Shown here in pieces: positions 7,967 through 17,100 of a DNA stretch of 64,000 nucleotides. A program made the translations under genes and the position numbers. Position 1 is the stretch's first letter, and each line of letters starts with the position of its first letter. Below the pieces are notes generated by a model, which worked only from the letters and a program-made list of their open reading frames with translations, did not search any database and was not told the DNA's origin. The DNA lies in contig JAKFWA010000097.1 of the NCBI GenBank assembly GCA_021732995.1, forward strand, positions 60,455 to 124,454. The letters run 5' to 3'. This DNA is from Planctomycetaceae bacterium (GTDB lineage Bacteria > Planctomycetota > Planctomycetia > Planctomycetales > Planctomycetaceae).

Positions 7967-9223
7967 TCAGTTCTTCGCCTTGAAGCGAAACCGTTCCTCG
8001 AAGACCCAGCCGCGCAGTCCCAGTTCGGCATAAGCTCGCTTCACGGACTCAGAGACACAAAGAACGGCCTCGTAACGAGAGACATAATATCGGAACGCTG
8101 GCAAGCCTCGGACTTGTTGAACCTGCTCAGGATTGAGATCCAAGTCGTCCTCTTCATACTCGGCATCAGGCGCTGCTTCGACGACCGTTAGCACATGTAA
8201 AAGCCACAGCGTCGGCCCATTCTCAGGTTTAATTGGCAGAAACTCCGCATGCGAACCAAACACGGGAGCGAGGGCGTCGCGGGCAGCTTCTGTGAAAGCC
8301 CATGCATCGTCACCCGCAGCGAGATACATGATGTCACAATCCCAACCCGACCTTCTTGAGCGAATGGCGAAATCAGTCAGCGGAACCCAATCCTTCATCG
8401 CCGAACTGGTGTTACTCAGGACCGTATCAAGATGCTCTTCGATGATCTCCAATGCCTCCTCGTCACCAAGGAGACAAGTCGGAGTACAAGAAATATGCCG
8501 AAGTAGCGCGAACGGATAGCTATTGCCGCGAGGGTCATCGTTTGTCGGCTCGTAGATCCCGAGCCAGCCCGGTGCGGGTGGGTCTGCGCTGACAACCGGC
8601 AGCTTCGCTTTCGGCTCGCGTTTCTTCTTGGGCTTGATAGCACCGTAGAAGCACTGCGTCGGGTCGGCCTCATGAGCGGCGGCGACTACAGGGACATCCT
8701 CAGGCAGCCAGCCGTTGGCACGAGCTTCGCTGGCTGCGGCTTGTACCACTTCCAGCATTCGCAGAGTCAGTAGCAGCACCACGGCTTGCTCTGCCTCGAA
8801 GAACGAAGATTCGTCCTCTGTCAGCGACTCATAGGCCTTCTGCAGGTCGCTCATGCCAGTCAGCTTGAATTGTTCAGAATCCTCGGTTGTATATTTCGAA
8901 TTACACAACCACTCGATGTCCTTGTCGCCACCGAACTCGTCGAAAGCGAACCCGTCGAGGTACCAGCGGTCGGTGTTGATATCAAAACGGTTCATCTCAA
9001 CGTACAGCGCTTTTGCTACAAACTGCTTCGAAGCGGCGGCGTACAACTTCTTCAGCCACTTCGCGAGCTGGCTTTGCTGCTTGAGCCAGCTTCGTCCCAG
9101 CGCCTTATGAAACGGGCTCGGCTCTAACTTTTGAATCCGCTGCTCCAAGTCTCCAATCGCACCCGCGATATCATCCTTCTTGAGCCAACGAGTCACCTGG
9201 CTGACATAGTCGTCGTATTCCAC
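7967..9223 (-). CDS. uncharacterised protein, Imm11-like C-terminus
   Basis: I do not recognise the full-length protein (418 residues from the chosen start). It has no signal peptide or membrane helix. A basic stretch, KPKKKREPKAK, lies near the middle, followed by an acidic part with EYEEDDLDLN. The C-terminal ~45 residues (FRYYVSRYEAVLCVSESVK, then LGLRGWVFE) resemble the end of the Imm11/DUF1629 immunity-type domain, where a late 'v-S-e-r-x-k-x-a-x-x-x-x-g-l-x-G' motif recurs; this is a weak match. I chose GTG at 9223 because the open frame further upstream runs through the A2 repeat. Its ribosome-binding site is weak and the start is uncertain. No toxin gene is visible beside it. Confidence 0.5.
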   Translation of the reverse strand: MEYDDYVSQVTRWLKKDDIAGAIGDLEQRIQKLEPSPFHKALGRSWLKQQSQLAKWLKKLYAAASKQFVAKALYVEMNRFDINTDRWYLDGFAFDEFGGDKDIEWLCNSKYTTEDSEQFKLTGMSDLQKAYESLTEDESSFFEAEQAVVLLLTLRMLEVVQAAASEARANGWLPEDVPVVAAAHEADPTQCFYGAIKPKKKREPKAKLPVVSADPPAPGWLGIYEPTNDDPRGNSYPFALLRHISCTPTCLLGDEEALEIIEEHLDTVLSNTSSAMKDWVPLTDFAIRSRRSGWDCDIMYLAAGDDAWAFTEAARDALAPVFGSHAEFLPIKPENGPTLWLLHVLTVVEAAPDAEYEEDDLDLNPEQVQQVRGLPAFRYYVSRYEAVLCVSESVKRAYAELGLRGWVFEERFRFKAKN

Positions 9224-9311
9224 GGACTGCTTTCTTTGATGAAGGATGACTGACTCACGGCTGGCCCCGGCGGTAGTTGTCACTTGTGGACCGTCCGGGT
9301 GAGGATGATAA

Positions 9312-9360
9312 GCAGGCCGGACAATGTTGTCCGGCTGTCGGACAGGATTGTCCGACCTAC
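9312..9360. repeat. 49-bp double-hairpin repeat, copy A2
   Basis: The inverted copy of the element at 3719-3767, exactly the same length with a few substitutions that largely preserve the stems. It lies upstream of two divergent genes, so it is not only a terminator of convergent genes. Confidence 0.85.
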
Positions 9361-9422
9361 AGCAGAAAGGTGCCGCTCGCGGGTCGATCGTTTGCGCTCT
9401 GCCAGTGCCAGCTAACTGGCAG

Positions 9423-9509
9423 AAGTAGCAGGCACATTCCATGTGCCGTCCGCTGAAGTTCGCGGGCTCGCTCCGCCTGGCTACGGTACTCGGAGAGTGC
9501 CTGCTACTT
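9423..9509. repeat. AAGTAGCAGGCAC inverted-repeat element, copy B1
   Basis: An 87-bp element bounded by a perfect 13-bp inverted repeat, AAGTAGCAGGCAC / GTGCCTGCTACTT. Inner parts read ATTCCATGTGCCGTCCGC on the left and GGTACTCGGAGAGTGCC on the right. The same element recurs at 29564-29646 and 34251-34342. Together with A2 it fills most of the 440-base gap 9224-9663, in which I see no gene. Confidence 0.85.
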
Positions 9510-9663
9510 TGGCGGCACTCGCTTTCGAGTTGGCTTGTCTGATCTCTCTCTCCTCTCCCCCAATCCCTGATCCCTAACCCCTGCCCAGAATCCCGCGTTG
9601 GAGTATGATTTCGACGTAGAATTGCAGCAGACTCGAAATGACGGGTCCTAACGAGGCACAGCT

Positions 9664-10203
9664 ATGGATTTTGATCGACGACTTCAACAAGCCATTCAAC
9701 GTGGCCACCGCATCAAAGACGCGCAGGGGCAGGCCGCGGTCGATCGCGCCATGTCTGAAGAGGAACTCAAGAGCCGCTATTCGGTGGCGCGGTTGAATAT
9801 CTCGGACTACATCGAAGGCTGCCTCAAGAAGCTGGCTGACCACTTTCCCGGCTTCCGGTTTGAAACCATCGTCGATGAAACGGGCTGGGGAGCTCGCATC
9901 AGCCGTGACGACCTGCAGTTCTCAGCCAGTTCGCTGGATGCGTTGTTCTCGGGCGGCGTCGGCAAGATGCAGCCGGCGAGTCAGAAGCGCGAGAACGTCT
10001 TCAGCCGCTTCCAGGTGCTGGTGAAGCCGCTGTCGCTGCAGACGAAGATTATTGAACTCGCGGCGAAGGGCACCATTCGCAACAAGGAAGTCGTCAACCG
10101 CACGCAGTTTCAGTTCATCGCGCAGATCGAAGAGCAGACCTTGAAGGACATCATCGACAACTGGTGTCTGGAATACGCGGAACGATACGCGTCTCACACT
10201 TGA
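9664..10203 (+). CDS. conserved hypothetical protein, 179 aa
   Basis: I do not recognise the family. The protein is soluble, mixed alpha/beta, with no signal peptide. It starts with a helical, charged segment (MDFDRRLQQAIQRG) and contains a YIEGCLKKLADHFPGFRFE segment and an SRFQVLVKPLSLQTKIIELA segment. It lies 70 bases upstream of eda in the same orientation, so the two may be co-transcribed. The start is preceded by AACGAGGCACAGCT, which holds a plausible GAGG site. The intact codon structure and clear site support a real gene; no function is assigned. Confidence 0.7.
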   Translation: MDFDRRLQQAIQRGHRIKDAQGQAAVDRAMSEEELKSRYSVARLNISDYIEGCLKKLADHFPGFRFETIVDETGWGARISRDDLQFSASSLDALFSGGVGKMQPASQKRENVFSRFQVLVKPLSLQTKIIELAAKGTIRNKEVVNRTQFQFIAQIEEQTLKDIIDNWCLEYAERYASHT

Positions 10204-10273
10204 TGCGAGCTCGCGAGGCGGTTGAAGTTCCCCAGCGCTGTGAAGTCACACTCAAAGTCCTGGGGAATCTGTC

Positions 10274-10933
10274 ATGTCTCGTGAAGCCAATCTTCGTCGG
10301 GTGCTCGACACCGGCATTGTTTCGATCATTCGGGCGAAGTCTGGCGATCAACTGGTGAACGTCGCCAAGGCGCTCTACGAGGGCGGCATTGATGTGATTG
10401 AAGTCACGTTCACCGTGCCCGGCGTTCTGGACATCATCGCCGCGGTGAAGAAGGCTCTGGGCGACAAGATCCTGCTCGGAGCGGGCACTGTGCTGGACCC
10501 TGAAACCGGCCGCGCCGCGATTCTGGCTGGCGCCGAGTTCCTGGTGACGCCGACCATCAACACGGACGTCATCCGGATGTGCAACCGCTACAGCAAGGTC
10601 ATCATGCCGGGCGGATATACTCCGACCGAGATCCTGACCGCGTGGGACGCCGGTGCGGACATCGTCAAAGTCTTCCCGGCCGAGATTGGCGGGCCGCCGT
10701 TCCTGAAGGCCGTGCATGGTCCGCTGCCGCACGTGCGACTGCTGCCTACCGGTGGCGTGAACCTGGAAACTCTGCCCGCGTTTCTGAAGGCCGGAGCCTG
10801 CGCTGTCGGCTTGGGTTCGCAGCTCGTCGAAGCGAAGGCTGTCGAATCGGGAGACATGTCCCGCATCACGTCGCTGGCTCAGCAGTACGTCAGCCTGGTG
10901 AAGAAGACCCGGCATGAGATGGGCGTAGGCTAG
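10274..10933 (+). CDS. eda: KDPG/KHG aldolase
   Basis: Bifunctional 2-keto-3-deoxy-6-phosphogluconate / 4-hydroxy-2-oxoglutarate aldolase, 219 residues, a cytoplasmic class I aldolase of the Entner-Doudoroff and uronate pathways. Key features are visible: SIIRA with Arg 20, the catalytic Glu 43 in VIEVTF, GAGTVLD, the Schiff-base Lys 132 in DIVKVFPAE, and the phosphate-binding PTGGV loop. The family's usual PGxxTPTE loop reads PGGYTPTE. Length fits the family (~210-220). The TAG stop lies at the very edge of the MITE-like element starting at 10930, so the last codons may have been altered by its insertion. Confidence 0.93.
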   Translation: MSREANLRRVLDTGIVSIIRAKSGDQLVNVAKALYEGGIDVIEVTFTVPGVLDIIAAVKKALGDKILLGAGTVLDPETGRAAILAGAEFLVTPTINTDVIRMCNRYSKVIMPGGYTPTEILTAWDAGADIVKVFPAEIGGPPFLKAVHGPLPHVRLLPTGGVNLETLPAFLKAGACAVGLGSQLVEAKAVESGDMSRITSLAQQYVSLVKKTRHEMGVG

Positions 10934-11196
10934 TGGCTTGTCACATCAAGGAATTGGGGTGCCACTCAACGCCGTTTAGAGTTTGGGTAAGCTGGTAGCA
11001 AAAGTCCCTGGGTGGCGCCGGTCGCCAGCTTGACGGCTGTTGGACATCTTCGGTCCTCGGAGTGTGGCCAGCCTTGTGGTCGGCACTCTCCGTGTGCCGA
11101 CATGCCCGCACACGGAGAGTGCGGGCCACACAGGACAACATGACCTAGTTTCTGCTCGGCGTGGCACCCCAAAATTAAGCTGCGACACAGCACTGG
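10930..11196. mobile_element. MITE-like inverted-repeat element, copy C1
   Basis: A 267-bp non-coding element with imperfect terminal inverted repeats of about 36 bp. The left end begins CTAGTGGCTTGTCACATC and both ends carry a perfect inner GGGGTGCCAC / GTGGCACCCC. Inside is a further palindromic core with CACTCTCCGTGTGC on one arm and GCACACGGAGAGTG on the other. A homologous, inverted copy is at 42138-42441. No open reading frame of note is inside. It fills the gap between eda and the rhomboid gene. Confidence 0.8.
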
Positions 11197-11252
11197 AGCC
11201 TCGCCCTTCCTGACGCACCGTGCGGTTCCACGGGCCGTACTGCAGTTCGAGC

Positions 11253-12596
11253 TTACGCATCGTCGGCCTTGAGCGCGCTCTTGGCCGTTTTGACCAGCTT
11301 CTGAAAGGTTGCCCGGGCTTCGTCGGAAAGCGTTTCCTGATTGATGGGCTTCAATGCCTTCAGCGCCGCACGCGGGTCTTCGGCAACGGTGAGGTGATAG
11401 TTCGCCAGTCGCATGCGGATGGGAGCCGCCTGATCGGGATAGGCTGCGATGAACTCGTCCATCAGCGGCAGTACTTCGTCCCAGTGCTTGCCTTTGAACA
11501 GGCCGGCAATCAGGTCCTTCAGAGGGATGGGATCCAGTATCGCCTTCTTGTCCTTCAGACGCAGGTTGTAGAGTTCATCATTCGCCGTGACGAAGTCTTC
11601 CTGAGCGATGAGCTCTTCGATCTCTTCCAGCTTCTTCTGCACGGTGCCGGCGGAGGGTCCGTGCTGCTTCGGCTTCTTCTTGGGCGCTGCTTCCTCAGGC
11701 AGAATCGCCTTGCGGTTGTCGGCCGGGCGTTCAATGCGGTTGCCGAACTTATCGCGCGCATGCGGGCCGTAGTGGCCGCTCATGACGGCGAACAGGTCCC
11801 AGTCCTCGCAGTCGACCATGTTCTTCTTGAGCATCAGCGTGCCGACTCCAAACCCGACGACGGCGCCCATCACGTGCAAGGTCGCTGTCGCGATGGCGAA
11901 CTTCTCAAAGACCGCCGTCAGGATTTCGAGCCCGATGTACCAGGCCGAGAACGACATGATCGTGACTTCCCAGGTGAAGACCCGGAAGCCGAACATGATG
12001 AGCAGCGTCAATTCGTTCTTGGGTGCCCAGACCAGTGACATCGCCATCAGGCCATAGACGATGGAAGATGCGCCGAAGGAACGGCCAGCCATTTCTGCTG
12101 CCGCGCTGATTTGCGTTTTCAGTTCTGCGACCCGCGCTTCAATCTCCTGCTCAGTCGCGCCCTCCTCGGCCAACTCTGAGCGCAGCCCTGCTTCGAGGTC
12201 TTCGAAGCTGATTCCCAATCGCTCTTCGAGGTTAGCTTCTGGCTTAAAGCCCAGCGTGACCACTTGCTCGAACGCGCATTGCGAGATGCCGATGCCAAAG
12301 TAGACGAGCAAGAACTTCCACCAGCCCAACTTGCCTTCGACCACCAGACCAAAACCCCACAGGAAGACCATGTTCCCGAAGAGGTGCATGAATCCGCCGT
12401 GAATGAAGTTGCTGGTGATCCACTGCAGCGGATGCAGACCGTTGCCGTGCTCCAGTGCCCACGGTCCCCAGATATGGGCTGCTTCTTCGGAGCCCAAGCC
12501 CGTGAGCAGGAAGCAGATGAAATTGACGACGATCAGGCCGATGGTCGCGAACGGGAAGTAATAGACCGGAGCGTCCGTATTAATAGGCAGCAGCAT
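11253..12596 (-). CDS. rhomboid-family intramembrane serine protease
   Basis: A 447-residue membrane protein of the rhomboid family. The catalytic scaffold is recognisable: H66-x4-H71-x3-N75 in HGGFMHLFGN, catalytic Ser 177 in GASSIVYG (usual GxSG, here GASS), and His 241 in LHVMGAVVGFGVG. A charged, helical insertion of about 50 residues (118-170, Glu-rich) precedes the Ser helix. After the last membrane helix there is a cytosolic tail of ~180 residues with a KKKPKQ linker and TPR-like helices. I chose ATG 12596 because the peptide then begins with MLLPINTDAP just before the first helix; the open frame upstream is not convincing. Substrates are unknown. Confidence 0.88.
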   Translation of the reverse strand: MLLPINTDAPVYYFPFATIGLIVVNFICFLLTGLGSEEAAHIWGPWALEHGNGLHPLQWITSNFIHGGFMHLFGNMVFLWGFGLVVEGKLGWWKFLLVYFGIGISQCAFEQVVTLGFKPEANLEERLGISFEDLEAGLRSELAEEGATEQEIEARVAELKTQISAAAEMAGRSFGASSIVYGLMAMSLVWAPKNELTLLIMFGFRVFTWEVTIMSFSAWYIGLEILTAVFEKFAIATATLHVMGAVVGFGVGTLMLKKNMVDCEDWDLFAVMSGHYGPHARDKFGNRIERPADNRKAILPEEAAPKKKPKQHGPSAGTVQKKLEEIEELIAQEDFVTANDELYNLRLKDKKAILDPIPLKDLIAGLFKGKHWDEVLPLMDEFIAAYPDQAAPIRMRLANYHLTVAEDPRAALKALKPINQETLSDEARATFQKLVKTAKSALKADDA

Positions 12597-12889
12597 GACG
12601 CGCGTTCCCGAGACAGCAGTGCGATGCGACAACGACCGATGGTCACAACTCGAAACCTGCGGCCCGCAGGACAGCCACGTCAGCACAGTTTGAACGATCG
12701 ATCACATTCCGGCAATTTGACGAGTCCGCTTTTGGATCCGCGTGATATTTCCGTTTGGAATTCGCTCAGGTGAGATGTCGAGTTTGGCGAATTCGCGCGG
12801 CAGAACGCAGGAGCCGGGCGTTGGACTCCATATTGACCGTATTTTTTGCTCAGGCGTAGAGTTCAGCCTCTTTATCCAAGGATGGGCGA
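12597..12889. other. divergent intergenic region
   Basis: This 293-base region lies between the divergent rhomboid and glycosyltransferase-like genes and should hold promoters for both. I see no clear sigma-70 box pair, repeat or small gene. Confidence 0.4.
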
Positions 12890-14176
12890 GTGACGGCACG
12901 ACTGGTCTGGGTCTTCATGATTGCGCTCGTGCTCCGTTTCGGAGCTGCGCTCGCGGTCCAGACTTATCTTGATCACGTCGCCAAACGCGAGTTCCTGATT
13001 GCTGGTGATGCCAACGGCTACTGGGAGCTGGGCTGTAAACTGGCTCGCGGTCAGGAGTTTTCGATCTATCAACCGCAGCGCCGCGTCATGCGCATGCCGG
13101 GGTTTCCACTGCTGCTGTCGTTCTCAGTGCGGCTGTTTGGGGAAAGTCTTTTCGCGGCTCGCTGCCTGCTGGCGGTCGTCGGAGCGGCGGCTTGCGCGCT
13201 GACATACCTGCTGGGGCGAACGCTGTTTGATGAGCGCGCCGGGTTCGGAGCCGGTCTGCTGGCGGCCATTTCTCCCGCACAAATCGGCTTCAGCGTCGAG
13301 ATTCTGAGCGAAACTGCGTTCGGCCTGACGATGCTCATCAGCCTGCTGCTGTTTGCCCGACTGATGCGCGGCCGATGGCTCGCTCCCGAAACTACTTCAT
13401 CTGAAGCAACCAACCGGCCGCGACTTGGCTTGGCTCTGGCCGCCGGGGGCGGAGTGGCTCTGGCTACGTACTTCCGCCCGACCTGGCTGCTGGCCGGGCC
13501 GATCTTTGTGATCGCTCACGTCGGGTTCACCGCATGGCGGGCTCGCGATCGTTTCGCCTTGAAAGCAGCCGGAATTGAAGCTGGCTGCGTGCTGCTGGGT
13601 CTGGCGGTCGCACTCGCGCCGTGGGCTTACCGGAACTCGCAAGTGGTGGGACATGCCATTCCAACAACCCTGTGGGTCGGGCCGAGCCTCTATGATGGCC
13701 TGCATCCCGGTGCGACCGGCGACAGCGACATGCAGTTCTTCGAAGACGATCAACTGCTGGCGACCATGTCCGAATACGACATGGATCAGGAATACCGACG
13801 CCGCGCGATCGAGTTCGTCCGGGCCAATCCGCTGCGGGCGATTGAGCTGGGCGTCATCAAGCTCTGGCGGTTCTGGAGCCCCTGGCCGAACGCGGAGCAA
13901 TTCCGCCGCTGGTGGATGTGTGCGGGCTTCGCGGCCTACTTTTTCCTGATGATCGGCCTGCTGATCTGGGGTCTGAGACGCACCGGCTTTGACCCGGCTC
14001 GGCTGCTGTTGCTGCTGGGCCCGGTGGTGTACTTCGCCGCCGTGCATGCGGTCTTCATCGGCTCGATCCGTTATCGCCTGCCTGCTGAGTTCCCGATGCT
14101 GGTTTTGAGCGGCGTGGGGCTCGTCCCGCTGCTCGACCGTCTGCCGAACTGCTTCAGAGGAGTCAGCTCATGCTGA
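12890..14176 (+). CDS. GT39/ArnT-like membrane glycosyltransferase
   Basis: A polytopic membrane protein of 428 residues resembling the dolichyl-phosphate-mannose mannosyltransferase/ArnT (GT39, PMT_2) families. After the first helix an extracytoplasmic loop reads IAGDANGYWELG, with the acidic residue typical of the catalytic loop, followed by RMPGFPLLLS (the usual P-G-Y/F-P-L-L). About nine further hydrophobic segments follow. Such enzymes transfer a sugar from a polyprenyl-phosphate donor on the outer face. The start is GTG at 12890 with AAGGA eight bases upstream. It overlaps the next gene by seven bases, indicating translational coupling. Donor and acceptor are unknown. Confidence 0.75.
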   Translation: MTARLVWVFMIALVLRFGAALAVQTYLDHVAKREFLIAGDANGYWELGCKLARGQEFSIYQPQRRVMRMPGFPLLLSFSVRLFGESLFAARCLLAVVGAAACALTYLLGRTLFDERAGFGAGLLAAISPAQIGFSVEILSETAFGLTMLISLLLFARLMRGRWLAPETTSSEATNRPRLGLALAAGGGVALATYFRPTWLLAGPIFVIAHVGFTAWRARDRFALKAAGIEAGCVLLGLAVALAPWAYRNSQVVGHAIPTTLWVGPSLYDGLHPGATGDSDMQFFEDDQLLATMSEYDMDQEYRRRAIEFVRANPLRAIELGVIKLWRFWSPWPNAEQFRRWWMCAGFAAYFFLMIGLLIWGLRRTGFDPARLLLLLGPVVYFAAVHAVFIGSIRYRLPAEFPMLVLSGVGLVPLLDRLPNCFRGVSSC

Positions 14177-17100
14177 AAACCCTTTGGCGGACCTGCAAAT
14201 GGGTATGTCTCATCGTGATCGTGCTTGTCGCCGCCGCTGGCGGTTACGGATTCTATCTGTGGAAGCACAGCGACGAGCTGCTGCATCAGGCGTTCATGGA
14301 TGCCGTCCACCAGTGGGCTCCGGACGCGAAAGTCGAACTGGGGCGAGTCGGCGTGGACTGGTTCGGACAAGTGCACGTTGATGATTTTTCGCTGACGCTG
14401 CCCGACGAGACTCAGCCGCTGGTGACGCTCTCACAGTGCATCGTCGACCTGGACCGCGACGCCTTTCTGGAACGCCAGGAAGTCATCGTCCAGAAGGTGC
14501 GGCTGGTACGTCCGCATTTGAGTCTGGAGCGTTCCGCCGACGGCAAATGGAACTTTCAAAAGCTACCCCCGTTGCCGGAAGGCAAGAAGGGTGCGTTGCC
14601 TGCCTGCACGATTGAGAACGCTCAAGTCTTCGCCCGCATTGCCCAGAATGCCGAAGCATCCAGCACCGTCCTGTTGAAGAATGTCGCGGTGGCTCTGACT
14701 CCAACCGCCAAACGCAGCGTGCGTTTCGACGTGAAGCTGGACGCTGACCGCGTCGGCCGATTGGCGATCGAAGGTAAGCTGAACGTCGACGCCAAGACCG
14801 GTCTGCTGGTCGGCAACCTGAAGGGGCTGACCGTCAACCGCGAGCTGCTGAACTATGTGGCTACGTTCGAGCCGCGCGTCCTCGAATCCGTGGCTGGCAT
14901 CGAGCAGAAGCTGCGCGACGAGATGTTCGCCGAGCCCGATCCGAAAGCCTCATCCCCGTTCTCGATCCGCGGCATCGCCCGGCAGGACTGGGTTGATCCC
15001 GCTCGTCCCCGCAATCCATCGCCGGAAAATTCCAAGGGGCAGGCTCTGGTGCCCGTGTCCGCGACGACCCCCGTCCCGAACGCGATTGCTCACACGATTC
15101 CCGTCGAGAACCTCGGCGGCGTGGATTCGATTCTGGGACTGAAGCTGGACTTGAACCTGGGCTTTGAAGTGCAGCTCGCCACACCGGACGAAGTGCCGAT
15201 GTGTCGGCTGGTCTGCGACATCGTTGGCGGCGAGATCACCAATACGGCTCTCGCGTTTCCCATGCAGAACCTGGCCGGGAAGGTCGAGATCGGGAATGGG
15301 GCGATCAAGGTCCATCGACTGACCGGCAACAACGGTCCGACGGAACTCACAGTTCAAGGCGAGATCAATCAGGAAGAAGCCGGGCCAACCGGACGCCTCA
15401 ACGTCGCCCTGAAGAACATCGCCTGCGACGACCGGCTGCGCCGCCGCCTGTCGCTGGGATTCGGCAAGATCTACGACGCTCACCACCTCGTCGGCTTCCT
15501 CGACATGGAAGCTGTGATTGCCAGCGACGGAACGGGCAAATGGAAGCCCGAAACGTTCACGGTTTCGGCAAACCACTGCTCGGCGATGCACGATGTCTTC
15601 CCGTATCGAGTGGACGACGCCGTGGGCAGCATCAAACAGGAAGGCACCGATCTGCTGCTGGACCTCCACGGCTTTGCCGGTCGGCAGCCAATCAGCCTTT
15701 CGGGTCGAGTCCGCAATCCCGGCCCGAACGCCTGGATTCAGTTGGACATCGCCGTCAAAGACCTGCCGATTGACGATCAGTTCCTCGCTGCCTGCCCCCC
15801 CGGCCTGCGCAAGACGATTACTTCCATGAATTTGAAGGGGCTGGTCGATGGCGACTGGCACTTGGAGAAACAGCCCGGCAGTGGACCGACTTTCGTGCCG
15901 ACGCTGAATGGCGTCCTGCACGACGGCAGCATGAACTACACGGCGTTCCCGTACCGGGTGGATGACCTCAGCGGCAAGCTGGGCTACGACGGCAAGACGT
16001 GGACCTTCACCGATCTGAAGGGAGTTCACGGCGGGGCGAGACTGCGGGGGGCGGGTCGGTTCTCGAAGGTGGCGGGAGTCGGCGATCTCGATCGGACGGT
16101 GGTGACGCTCGACGCACCGATCGACGAGACCCTGTATCAGGCCGTTCCGGCCAGCCTGAAAACACTGTGGGCCGAATTCCAGCCGGCGGGAGAAATCAAG
16201 CACGTCGAAACTCGGGTGAAATGGATCGAGAATCAGCCAGCCGTCGTTTCGCTCCCGCGTATCGACATCAGCCGCGGGAGCTGCCTGATCCGCCGCTTCC
16301 CGTACCAACTGACCGATATCGAAGCCGCATTGGAGTACATCCCCGGCGTCCCAAAGAAATCCCCCGCGCTGCTGAAGATTCGCAATCTCGAGGGACGGCA
16401 CGACTCGGCTCTGTTCGTCATCAATCCCGGCGAAAAGTCTGTCGTCACAATGGGTGACAACGGCGACTGGAAGGTGCGGCTGCAGACGATGAGTGTCCGC
16501 AACCTGCATCCCAACAACGACTTGAAGCAAGCTGTCGCACCTGGACTGCGAAGCATTCTGGCAGCTCTGAACCCGGATGAACCGCTGGATCTGGAAGGCA
16601 TGCTCGAACTCCGCGGCACATCCGACGTCCGCTATCCGATGACAGCCGCGTGGTCACTGCGATCTGACCTTGAAGGAAATCAGGTGCAGGCCGGCCTGAC
16701 GCTCGACGGCGTGCACGGAACTGTTGAATCCACAGGGACTTGGGATGGCGTCGAAGCCGTCGTTGACGGCAAACTCAACCTCACGCTGCTCAAGGTCTTC
16801 GAGAAATACGAGCTCACGGACGTGCGGGGCCCGTTCCACTTTCGAAATGGCCTGCTGACGCTCGGTTCACTCACCGCTTTGGAGGGTCGGACCGACCGCA
16901 ACGAGAGTCAGGACGAGCAGGTCACGGCCCAGTTCGTCGATGGGCTGCTGAAACTGAGCGCGACCACCTCGACCGACGAGGTGCCGGAATATCACGTCCG
17001 AGTGAACTTCTCGCACGGGCAGTTGCAGACGTTTGCCCGGAAGTATCTGGATAACCGGGACAAGCTACGCGGGACGATCCATGGCTGGACGACCATCAAC

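Noticed and set aside
11220..12038. Plus-strand open frame of 272 codons opposite the rhomboid gene
   Set aside because: Arg/Gln/Val-rich shadow; the opposite strand carries a convincing rhomboid with all catalytic residues.
14950..16530. Long minus-strand open frame (526 codons)
   Set aside because: A shadow of the AsmA-like gene in a GC-rich region; no recognisable protein features.
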